This document shows, piece after piece, positions 34,991 through 46,400 of a DNA stretch of 64,000 bases (positions are counted from its first letter, which is position 1; each line of letters starts with the position of its first letter). The notes beneath the pieces are model-generated. The model was not told the origin of the DNA. It saw nothing but the letters and a program-made list of their open reading frames with translations, and ran no database searches. The position numbers were made by a program, and so were the translations under genes. Origin of the DNA: Callaeas wilsoni (lineage: Eukaryota; Chordata; Aves; Passeriformes; Callaeidae); the NCBI GenBank assembly GCA_013398955.1, contig VWPU01000911.1, positions 62,001-126,000 of the forward strand. The letters are read 5' to 3'.

Positions 34991-37900
34991 AAGGGCTGCA
35001 CAGTCCTTGCCTGGGCTCCGCTAGGAAGCTGAGTGAAGAGGGCACAGACTCCTCCTGGGAATGGCATGTGAAGTGCCACAGGAAAGATGGTTCCAGGAGA
35101 CTGTGCTTCGGAGATACACCTAGGAATCAAAACTTTTCTGTTCTCTGAGAGAGGGCAGTTAATAACTTACTCCAGGAATAAGTGATCCATGTCCAGTGGT
35201 GGATCCCCATGCAAGTAGCCCTTATAGACACTATGCGAATATGCTTACATTTTTCTATATTTGTGGTGCAGTCACTCTTCAGGTCCTTGTGGCTTAATTA
35301 TCCTCTTGGGACCTCAGTTACTGCCTCTGAGTGGGCTGATAGGTCCCCATCTAGGTATTCCTCAGATGAAAGCAGTGATATTATAATTACTACAGTACCA
35401 TCGTGCTGCAAATGGACTGCCTGTGCTTGGTTACCTACCACAGATTTAATCCATGGACATAACAGTCTTCTCTTTGTGTTTTCACAGCCTGGCTCTTCAA
35501 AGGAAGACCTTTTGTTTCCATCCAGGATGATAAATGGGTTTTAGCTTTATTTTCTCAGAGGGAAGCTTATGTGATTGTACTGTCTGTCATCTGTCTACAC
35601 CGATAAGTTTTTAACTGCCACAGCCAATTATAATTATTTCCAAAGAAAAAAACTGCCAGAGGCAGACATCTCCATGATAATTATATTTCTATGGATTTTG
35701 TGAAAGACAGCAGCAGACTGGGTTGGGGCTAAGGAGGAGGAGGGAGAGGACAAAGCACAAGACCACACTGAGAGTGTGCCATGTCAAGGAAGTCTGGGAG
35801 GCCTCAGCTGATCCTCAGCCCATCCTGGCTGAAGGCAGCCCGACAGCCAGTCTGCAGCGCTGGGGAGTCAGTGGGCATGGGTGTCTCTGCAAACATCTCA
35901 CAAAACGTACCGTTCTTGTCCATGGGTGTGATTTCATAGGGGACATCACTGTGGCTGTGGCTGCTGCGGTGCAGAGGGGGAGCAGGCACAGCCCTTCTTT
36001 CTGCTGGCTGTGATGCAGGGATCTTGTGTTGATGCAGGCAGTGGCACAGTGTTGCCCTGGGCCTGTACTTGCAGGCTGCAGAAGCTGGGTGGTGGCTGGG
36101 CTGTGCTGGTAGGTGCCCCCAGGCAGGACGGACGGGCAAAGTGCAAGGCACGGTCAGCGTATGCTCCATGCTGCGACTAATTGAACATAATGGGTGCACT
36201 GCTAACAAAGACTCGTAGTGTGGGGGACAGTGTGTGCTCTGTGCTCAGAGACCTGCCAGCCACTAATGAAAGCTGCTAAGGCCAGCTTTGTAAATGCGTT
36301 TAGGTGACTGAGCCAGATATTTGATGACAGGTAGAGCCTAATTCTCTCTGACATCAAAAGGGACTATGACTTGCACTGCATGGGAAGTCATGTCTTTAAA
36401 CACCTTTTAAAGCTATGAACATTTCTCCTTAAATATTGTAGAAGAATTGACCCTCTCTCTGAGTGAATCTTGCATGAAATGAGAGGTTTCTAGAACACTT
36501 GAGAACCGAATAACTTAGATGAACCTTTCCCTGGAATGATACATACTGCTTCACCATTACAGGATGTTCTTGGAAGGAGCAAAATGCCTAAGGTGAAAGC
36601 AGATCACCATCTTCACTGCCTAGCTCCCATGACATGTAATTCCTCTTGGCTTGTCAATAACCTGATCCAGTTCTCCAGGTCTTATGTAAGTGGAGGGCAG
36701 CTGCAGGTAACCCCCAGGTTGCTCTACCCGGCTGTCTCAGCTGTGGCCTGCAGCGGGGGTTCAGTGACCTGGAACACAAATCTGCATTCAGAAGCCTTCA
36801 TGGCAGGGGAGTTTCACAGGCTGGAGTTTCACCCCCCTTATCTCGCTGTTAGCTGATCCTTTTCCAGAGTGCTTTCTGTTGAGCAAGAGTGAACAGGATT
36901 TCTTGTCTCTCGCATCCCCCCACTAAGTCACTAATGTCACTAAGTTGCCTGATGAATCTCAGCAGCTACAGCAGCAGGTGAAGAAAGGAAATGTAAAAAA
37001 ATGCATTCAAATACGCAAGAGTAGAACGAGAATAAGCGAAGAAGGGGAGGGTTGAGAGCATGAAAGAAGCACTGTTTCCCTAAAATAGTTTGTTTTGAAA
37101 TGGAGGACAAATGACTGCATTTTAGCCCTACCAAACAGCTGTGAAAGGTTAACATTTCTTCACAGCTTTGCTTTATTTTTGCCTAGGTCTTCAGCAACTA
37201 TTACTCAAAGTTAATTCAGGCTTTGGCCCTTGGGAACTTATTTAATGTGCTAGTGCTTAGAAGTCCATTAATATTTATAAATGTCACTTGAATTCCATTT
37301 TTACCTTCTTACCCAGGCAGGAGCATTCGTAAAAAGAAAATATTGTTGCTTTTCCTTTCATTATTTTAAAATTTCTCCCGTGTTTTTGTTGGGTTTGTTT
37401 TTGGTTGTTGTTGTTTTTTTTTTTTTTTAAGAACTGTAGTAAGTTCAGGGTTGAGCCTGTTCCAGAAATGTCATATTCTATAGAGCTGTGATACATAGTT
37501 TTGCTAGCCTGCCTATGCCCCCAAGAAGGGCCTGAGAGTTAGATGTTAGGCCTGGAAAAATGGAGATGGTGTCTATTCTCAGCTCTGCCACTGGCTAATT
37601 ATGCAACCTTAGTCAGTTCATTTAACCTCGGCATGCTTAGGTTTCCAGATCAGAAGTGAAAGGGATAAAAGGCTCCTCTGTGAATCCTTTGTGGTGCCTG
37701 AGGGAGAACAAGGTATTACCCATCATGTTGCTGCCCTGTGAGCTCTGGGTGTGGGTGGTTTCTGTGTTAGGGTAGGGTACCTGTGGTGAGTGAGTCCAGG
37801 AACACAGATGGAGGCCTGGCCACTGCATTTCTTGCCAAGGGAGACAGCCCTCACAGTTGGTTTGACAGATCACAGCTACTGACACCCTTTGCTTTAGGCA

Positions 37901-39759
37901 CTCAGGCTTTTATGTCACTCTTCAGCAGTTTCCTGACAGCCACAGCAATTGCTGCATCCTGTACACTGGCTTTTGTATGTGACTCGTGCCTGTCACAGCT
38001 TCACTTGCTGACCCCAGAGAGTGGTCAATGGCACTCCGAAGAGCTGTAAACCAGTATAAAATGGCAGATTCGTGCCTAGTAGTGGTAATAAAATAAGTAG
38101 CCTAATTTAAAGATTAGAAGTGTGCCCTGGAAGTCATAAATGAGAGACTCAGGCAGTTTTCAAAATACATGACCTCTCACTTTTGGAGCACTTGGACTTA
38201 AACATAAGTCAGCATTGGGGATGTGCTTTTCACAGCTGCTGAGATGTGTTTCTCTGTGAGCTTCTACAGCATGCACTGCTGGGCAAAACAAGAGTGATGT
38301 AAGAAAGTGGTTAAAAGCATGCAGCTCTTGTATTACAGCAGAGGTTGCTCTGTGTGCCTGGTTTGGAATGGAAAGCAGAGCTGCCCAACCTTTCTTTCAG
38401 TGGGCATCTGAACTGCCTTGTGCTGCACAATCCTGCTGCCCGAAACCATCAGCAAGCAGAGGCATTGCAGACGTTTCTCAGCAGCAGAAGGCAGAGCATT
38501 ACAAGACAAAGTATTTCGGGTGCACACCTAGCTGGATGGCACAGCAACCTCCAACACAATCAGGGAAACTGCATGCAAAGAGTTACCTTTGAGGGGTTTG
38601 TGAGACCCGGCTCAGTAGTACAGGAGGCAGCAGCACCTAAGAGAGCAGTGCTCTCCCACACGAGGCTCCTGGCCGTACGAAATCTCCCATGCGCGCTGTT
38701 TTGCTTCTAGGCCAGCGTGGGTGTGCTATGTGTTACCGTAGCAACAGGGACAAGTGCGTGCTGCAGCTGTAGCCTTCTCTTTGCAGCAGGAGAGCATCCC
38801 TGGTTTTCTTACAGAAAATGCTGCGCAGCTCCCCACAAAGGGGACCCCCCAGTGCCTGTGCCTATCAACGTGCTGGCACGCAGGGCACAGACAGATACGA
38901 ACTACGGCTACATGTCTTCCCTGCTACCCTCTGCTCCAGCTCATCTCTTCTGGCCTCCAGAGAACATCATCTGAGTCAGTCTGGCAGGAGCAGGATCAGC
39001 AGCTTTGTGCCAGCCCCCTCCATCGTTTCTGGAGTCAGATGGCTCCCACAGCTCAAGGCTTTTTACTAAACTTGAATGCCGGAAGATGTCTGAATGCTTT
39101 ATGAATATCTGGAGGAAACAAACGTAGCAGTCAAGGCATCGGTACCCATTAATCACTTAGGGAGGGCCGAGGGAGAATTTAAGAGAATAGAGACTCAGGA
39201 AGCAGGGGGGTGCTTGTGGGGTAGAACCACCCAAGCCAATATAAATGTTGCAAAACCCCATAGATGCAGTAAACCCATGAGAGACATAAAACCTATGGAA
39301 ATTCAGTTTCTCACAGAATTTTGATTATGCCCTGGCTTTCAACCTCTGTTGAACTTTGGGACTTGTAACAACATTGTAAATATATACATATCTATAAACG
39401 TACATAAATGTGTGTTCCCCAAACACATTTAACAGTCCTTTTATTAATGCCTCACCAACACATGTTTGAGAACAAAGTATGCATAGATTCAAAAGTTTAA
39501 GACAAGTCTACATTAAAAGTTCTAAAGAGCGCTACTCCTGGGAAAAAAAAGAAAGAAACAAAGTCGTTGAAACATTTGCTGAAATAGTCAAATGTATGTA
39601 TTACTGCAAACATAGGAAAGCAGAGCATTTATCCTCGCTTTAAAACGATGTGCAACAACTGATCCCTTACAAGTTTGTCAGTGTTTTTGAACACCTTGTG
39701 TTTCACTTAGTGCGTATGACTGCAGCCAGGATCAAGCGTGCCCCTGGCAGGGCCGGTCT
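34991..39759. other. IFT57-CD47 intergenic region, right part
   Basis: About 4.8 kb upstream of the CD47 island. It contains a poly-T run at 37414-37428, moderately GC-rich patches near 35800-36170 and 38600-39050, and a perfect RFX X-box match at 38732. Open frames of up to about 134 codons here match no family I recognise. Confidence 0.6.
38732..38745. promoter_or_regulatory. Perfect RFX X-box match, intergenic
   Basis: GTTACC-GT-AGCAAC fits GTNRCC-N(0-3)-RGYAAC at every defined position and is near-palindromic. It lies 1.6 kb upstream of the CD47 start codon and 15 kb downstream of IFT57. Confidence 0.55.
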
Positions 39760-40261
39760 TCCACAGGCTTTTAGCGACAAGGAGGATGCCCCGAGCTCCC
39801 GGCGTCAGCTGACGGAGGGGAAGGGACGCGGGAAACGAAAGCGCTCCCTCCGTCCCCTCCCGCCCCGCCGGGCCGCGGCCCTGCCCATCCCAACGGGCTT
39901 TTTACCCTTCAAAAAAACAAGATCTTTCCAAATCAATAAAGCGGTGAAAGAGTCACCCTATCAACGCTTCCCCTTTTACTGGAGCCGGCACCTTCCCCCG
40001 GGCAGCCATTTTACCCGGCCCCGAACGCGACCCTCTCCGCTGTGCGTGCGGGGAAACGCGAACCACAACACGGCGGCTCCGGAGCTCGGGTGGCTGTGGG
40101 ATATACGTCCTGCTAATTACTTTAAAAAGATACAAAACATCACAAAAACAACCCTTAGCGCAGCTCATCCCGCGGGCTGCTGCGCTGTCTCGGCAGGGGG
40201 AGCGCGGCTGTCCGTGAAGCCGGGCCCGCCCCGCGCCCGCCCCCGCGCCAGCTTGCCGCAG

Positions 40262-40266
40262 CCAAT
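40262..40266 (+). promoter_or_regulatory. CD47: CCAAT box upstream of CD47
   Basis: CCAATCAGC is the classical NF-Y core, about 105 bp upstream of the CD47 start codon, a normal distance for a TATA-less island promoter. Confidence 0.5.
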
Positions 40267-40285
40267 CAGCGGCGGGAGCGCCGCC

Positions 40286-40306
40286 CCCTCCTCCTCCTCC
40301 TCCTCC
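40286..40306. repeat. (CTC)n trinucleotide repeat in CD47 promoter/5' UTR
   Basis: Six to seven CTC units lie about 65 bp before the CD47 ATG. A short GCC run follows at 40351-40362. Confidence 0.85.
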
Positions 40307-40371
40307 GCTGCCCGCTGCGGCGCCGCTCGAGCCGTCGTTGCGCCGGGCCGCGCCGCCGCCGCCGTTCCGCC

Positions 40372-40417
40372 ATGTGGCTGCTGGCCGCCTCCGTGCTGCT
40401 CACCGCCCTGCGCGCAG
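40372..40417 (+). CDS. CD47: CD47 exon 1: signal peptide
   Basis: 46 bp from the ATG to a G|GTGAGT donor, phase 1. Encodes 15 residues and the first base of Gly16. Confidence 0.95.
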
Positions 40418-43400
40418 GTGAGTGTCCGCCGCACCCCTCCTCCCGCCCTCCTGCTTTCTTTCCCCTTCCCTCCCCTTCCATCGTCGTCCTGACTCCTCCG
40501 GCTGCGGCCGCAGCGATCGCCCCGAGGCGCCTCCCGTGCGCTCCCGTCTCCAACGGGTCCCGGCGCGAGTGCCCCGGCAGTGTCTCCGGCGGGGCCCCCG
40601 GAGTGCGAGGCAGGTGCGAGGGAAGGGCCGAGCCGCCCCCCGAGCCGCGGAGAGGGGAGGGCCGGGTGGCGGTGGCGGCGGGCGGGGGCCGTTCCCGGGG
40701 CCGGTCCCGGGGCCAGCGGGGCGGAGCGGCCGCCGCCCGTCCTGCCCGCATTCCCGCCGCTCGGCGCCGGGGCTCGCGGCGCTCCTGCCCGGAACTCCGG
40801 CTGTTCCTGCTGGCAGCAGGCGCGTGTGGGACTGCGGGTGCGTAGCGGTAGATCGCCATCCTTTGGGAAGGAGCGGAGACACACGCATACACACACACAC
40901 ACACAGCATAGGCTGTCGTCCAGCCCCCGCCGCCACCGCTCCCCGCATCCTCCCCGGAGCCGGCGATCGGCTGCTCCCCACAAAAGTTGCGGGGGAGAGG
41001 AGAGACAGCGTGCCCAGAGCTTTGCTCCTCACCTCCCTGTGCATTAGGGCAGCTCGGCTCCTTGTGCTTTCCTGAAACAGTCACACTGGTTCCCTGCTGC
41101 ACAGGGTCTAGGGTTGACGGCGTTTCTTGATCTTTAATATTAGGTTTGTGTGCCATTCGTGTGCAGTTGACATCGCACAATCTTAAATTCTTATTTCTCT
41201 GCCTTGAGAAGAAGCTCGGTGCGGGGACAGAGCTAACAAAATTTCACCGAGGTGCAGATGCTGTAGTGTTGTTCTGTCAGTAAGCAGCACATCGAAACTT
41301 GCGTGCTTAAAGGTTGTGTCGAAATTCCAGTATGAGTTCCGGGGTTAGCAGTAGACTGGCTTAAATGTCCAGTGCCCCAGCATGGTTTACATGAGAAAAG
41401 TGAGAAGGGCAGGCTCCCATCAGGTGCAGTGACCAAACTTAACCAGTTTTGTCAGCTGTGTGCAGCTGTCCTGAGTTTGCACTGTGTGTGCAGCAACCTT
41501 TCTGTGGCAGCTTCGCAACTGCAAGTTCTTCAGAAGCCCCCACGGTGCTTAGTGTAAGGCTATAAAATTGTCACCTTCATGTGACACCTCTAAGATGATA
41601 ATCTACGAGAAAGTTGGAGGCTAAGAGCCCACCCGGTAATCCATTGCCTGCAGGATTTGGTAACTGTTTGGAGAGGGTTCTCTTGGCTTCCTCTTACCAC
41701 CAGAATTGCTGGCGCGTTGGTAGTGGAAGTACCACCTGCAGGAAGCCGTCGGGCTCCCTTTAGTGGGAGAGCAGCCACACGTCTTCTGTGAAAGCAGCCG
41801 GATGGAAGAGGACAGAGCCCGCAAATCCTTGTCCGTGTCCTCAGCCGGAGCTGCGCCTCATTCCCGCAGCATTCGCTGCTGGAGCAGCTGACGGGAGCGC
41901 TTCTGCTCCGGATCCAGGCGGAACATGCCGGCTGCCATGGACTGACTGCCCACCAGCCGAGCCATGGAGTCAGGAACTGACAGCTCACTGCCGTTCTCTG
42001 CTGATACCAGGCAGAAAATTTCCCTCAGTTTGCTTTAATTCCTTCAAGATGGTCGCGATTTTTATTTGCTTTGGTAAATACTTGGAAGTATGTCCTTTAG
42101 TTGAAAATCAGCTTTCTTGGTGAAATGGAGCTGGCGGTGAAAAAATTTTTCCTACAAAATGTAAATGTGCTGGCTCTGAAAAAGAAGAAAAATCCCTACA
42201 GTTATTATCATGATTTAGTGTGAAACAGGTGTGAAATGTATTTCACAAAAAAAATTGAAAGTTTTAATTATGTACATTTGTTTTTATTAGGGCATAGGTT
42301 GAGGTTTGTGTATAGTTTCCCTTTGTTCTGCTTTTGTTGCTTTTATTAGTTTAAAAATGCAACACAATGAGTAAACCAGAGAATACTTCTTCCTTCATTG
42401 TGAACTGCCATCATGCATAATATATTCAGAGGCAGTTTATTTTAACCTTTCGATATTCAGTAGTAATCCAGGAAACTGTATGCGAATATTAAAGCAATAT
42501 TTAAAACAACAGTGCTTTTAAATGTGGTCTGAGACTCTTGATTTGAAGAAGGGGGGAAAAAAAGACCTACTGCAAATAGTGACATCACTTTTTTTTTCCC
42601 TTTTCGTTTTTTTTCCCTCCCCTTGCCCTAATTAAGTTTAGTCATTAAGTGTATATCGTCATTCTGAGCTGGTTTTATACATGTGTGTATCAGTAGTTCC
42701 CCTGAAGTCCCTGGAGCTATTCCAGTTGGTAAGTCTCAGTGCTTACAGTTTTAGGGGATTGTCATATCCTTTCCCATATTTGGTTTTATCAGATGGATGT
42801 AGTAAAGCATTTTGAATTATTAATGTTTCTGGGACTTTGGGGAGCAATTACTGTTAAGAAAGTATTAAACTTTGTTATAATTTCCTACAAACAAGGAAAA
42901 ATAGAGAAAATAAAATATTCAAAGCCTTCATAGCTTATAGCCAAGCTAGTTTAATTAACCTCTTTCTTCTGATTCCTAGTGTAAATTATTTACTGATGTT
43001 ACATTTTTTTATATTCTTAAGAACTGATGAATGGATCTTAATTTCTGATAAAATCTTGGCGTAGGGTTTAGGTCTTTCTTGAAACAGTGGTCAGTCCGTA
43101 CTGTTTTAGAAGCGGGGTGCAGTGTAGGAGAGAGATGGGAAAACCCAGCAGTGGTCACGTAATCCTGTGAGGTGGTGTTCTTTTCTTACCTGCTTTGAAT
43201 GCTATTGTTAGAGACATTAGTCACAGTGATGTGTAATACCGATTGGTAATTTTACAAATTCTTCATTTTCAATTCTCTTGTGTATGCAGTCAAATACTAT
43301 GGAGTAATCTTATTTAATATATGGTATTGTGTGTGCACCTGCTCCACTGGAAAGGAAAAGAGAGAGAATTTGCAAGAAATTATCTAAACTTGTGGGCATT

Positions 43401-46400
43401 TGGCTCCACCTTCAGAGGTAAGAAGGAATAAGTGACAAAGCTTTCTTGACTAAGCTGCCGTGCCTGCCTTCTCTCCGAAGTGTAATAGTGAGACTTTTTT
43501 CCCCTGTGTCCTTAATGAACTGTAAAGGAAGCTTGTGTGGAGCTGATGCCTGGACCTCAGTTTCTAGATCAGGAGCAAGAAACCGAACATCAGTGGGACA
43601 GCCTGTGGTTAATATTATCTGTATGCTTTGCAGAAACCGGACAATATTTCCACATGTGAAATAGGAGAAGTGTCCAAGTAAATAAATGGCAACCCAAAAT
43701 TTTTTTTTTAAATGTATGATGTTATGGTATCTATACATTAAATGAATGAGAGAATGGCTGAGTTTGTGTAGAGGAGTAAGTAGAATTACAATAATGCCTT
43801 TTTTCCATCTTCTGTTGATCTCTTAAAGTATGATTCTCTTTTTGTGGTTTCACGGGAGAGTTTGTTTTATTTTCCCAGTTCACTTGTTGTAATTATTTCT
43901 TCTTCATTCTTGAGTATTAAGAAATAATTCTGAATGTGTCAATTTTCATTTTTCTTTATAGGTTCTGCCCAGTTGTCACTTGTTGGGACAGGTATTATAG
44001 AAAAAAATGACTGTAATGAAACTGTAGTTTTACCTTGTTACGTGACTAATCTAAATCAGAACAATGAAAATGTCATGTTTGTTACGTGGAGAAAGCAAGG
44101 AGATACAATTTTTTCTTATCACGGAGGAAACAAGAAGTTTAATATTGATCCATCGTTTTCATCTGCAAGATTTTTATCCCAGGCGGATTTAATAAAGGGT
44201 GTGGCCTCGCTGGTGCTCGACAGTGCACAAGCAACTGTTGGAAATTACAGCTGTGAAGTAACAGAATCAAACAGAGAAGGAGAAGTAAAAATGGAACTTA
44301 GAAACAGCTCAGGTGAGTTGCCTACTGTTGTTTCAGAACCTGTTGGGAGGGAAAGCAAGCAAAATCTTAAGGAGAAGAGAAAAATGATGCACATGGCAAT
44401 GTATTCCTTTAAAGTGAAAATACAAAAAATGTAGCACCCAGGCCTTTGAACTTGCAAGCTAATATGGGTTATTTTGGTTTAAGGTACAGAGGAGTGCTTC
44501 CATGGGAAAGACATTTTTTCATTTTATAATAACGTCTGAGGGTGATTTAGGTCCAGTATAGGAAAACCTGTGCTTTCCTACATCTTTTTGATTATATAGG
44601 TGCTGATATATTCAGCAGTCTCATGTTATTGCATTACATGTTTCTGATCATCTTCATACTGCTGAAGTGTATACATCCATCACAGTGGCTGCAGAGATCT
44701 TTTCTTGGAAGAATTGCTTCTTGAAACCTTTAACTCTGCTGGAAAACTACAGGTAGAACTAACAGAAATTCTGTTTTAAGAGCTCTAAAACTCAACCTGA
44801 AGGTAGGCAGTTTTCTAGTGAGGTTGAAAATGCTACTGCTAGATGGCAACTTGTTACAGTTCTCTAGTATTAAATGTCATCTTCAAAAGATGGTATTTAA
44901 AGTGATGTTAAAATGAATGAGATTCATTAAGTGAGTTTCACATCTAGAGAGCTATTTTACTTGATCTTGTCGGGCCCAGTCCACGTTCTCCAGCACCTCA
45001 GCTGTTGGATAATGTTGTACGTGTGTGCTCTGTCCAGTGCTGTGCAGATGTGACAGTTTCACTGGACACAGGTGTGCCCTGTTCATCTGTTTTGCACAGG
45101 AGACTTGCCTCTGGAGAGCTACTCAGAAGCACTGAACGTGTTGCATATGTGTAGCACATGGAGTCTTACCCATGCACTCCAGAATTTTGTTTGGTTTTGC
45201 TATTGGTTTTCACATTTCACAATAAAATACTTGTGAAGCTCAAACAGATACTGCTTGTGTCCTGCTGCCGACATTTGTGTAATTCTCAGTTGGGTCTAGT
45301 TGTTGAGATAACCGTATACCCTGCAAAGCAAATGTGATCCTGAAATTGAGAAGGGCACCGCCACTGAAAGTGAAGATGCTACAAAATCATTCATTTCTTA
45401 GAACACTGCAAAAACAGGGGAAGAGGTTTCCATTTCCTTCATTCTCTTACAGCTTACTCAGCCTCTTTTGACTGTTTATGCCATTCAGTGTTAAGCTCCA
45501 GAAGAGGAAGTAAGGCTTGAGAATATAGTAGAATCAAGTCCCATTTGCAAGTTTTATTTTCTTTGCATTTATAATTTTGAAATTGGTATAAAGGCAACAA
45601 AGCAGGAAACTGATATGATTTTTCTAATTTCATTTTCTAGTTGTCAGTTGCGGCGACGAAACACCAGAGGAAAAATGTGGTTGGTGAAAAATTTGTAGTT
45701 TCCAGGTTGCATTAGGTTTGAGAGTATATGCTAGAAATTGCAAAACTTAGGTTTGAGGGCGTAGCTGAAGGTAACACAGTCACTTGCTCTCTCTCTTTCA
45801 GTTCTTCTGCACAACTTTTTGTTGCTTGCTCCTCCTCAATGTTCTAGAGAAACTCTTGAGACAATAAGCTAATAGAAGAAAGTGTAGTAAGTGAGTTTTG
45901 AAAAGAGTTAGTGGATAATGGAAATCCTGTACCAGTCTTCACTTGGTCATTTCTGAGCAATGAATTCATTCTGTCACTACTAGCATGTGCCAATTGATGC
46001 TTTTACAAAGATAGTGATACAAGAGCCAGCTATCCTCCATCTCTATTTAGGGAATTCCTGGATTCACCGAGGCAGTGGGTAGCAGAATGAGCAAGATTTC
46101 TGTGCAAGTGCTCTCTTCTTTGTGCACACATGCTTTCCTGATCAGGAGAGTGACTGTCAAGTTTCCCCATTTTTTCTTCTTTTTCCTCTCTTCATCATCT
46201 CTTTTCTTGCTGCTTTTTCTCATCTCTTCTTTCCTCATCCTTCTTGTTTCTTCTTTTCTTCCTTCTCTTCTTCCTGTGTTTCCTTTCCCTTTTACCTCTT
46301 CTCTTCACTCTTGTTGCCCCGCAGTCTAGAAGTCTCTCTTCTTAGCTTGGAACTGACTACCCTATATTGGCTCTCAAAACACTACTTTATGCCAGGAGTT

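Larger units (their letters stand above)
39760..40830 (+). promoter_or_regulatory. CD47: CpG island / promoter of CD47
   Basis: About 1 kb of CpG-dense DNA spanning the first coding exon. It includes a CCAAT box at 40262-40266 (GCCAATCAGC, NF-Y type, about 105 bp before the ATG), GC-box-like runs around 40225-40250, and a TGTGCGTGCGG stretch near 40040 weakly resembling NRF-1, a factor reported to regulate human CD47. There is no TATA box near the start. Long ORFs on both strands here are products of GC richness. Confidence 0.75.

Noticed and set aside
35804..36208. 134-codon minus-strand ORF in the intergenic region
   Set aside because: Pro/His/Ser-rich composition typical of a GC-rich non-coding patch; no domain or splice evidence.
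39650..40492. 280-codon plus-strand ORF running into CD47 exon 1
   Set aside because: It lies in the CpG island in a different frame from CD47, has Arg/Pro/Ser-biased composition, and overlaps equally long ORFs on the other strand; GC richness removes stop codons by chance.
40165..41180. Minus-strand ORFs of 214-304 codons antisense to CD47 exon 1
   Set aside because: Three overlapping frames in the same GC-rich block with low-complexity Arg/Gly/Pro content and no recognisable domain.
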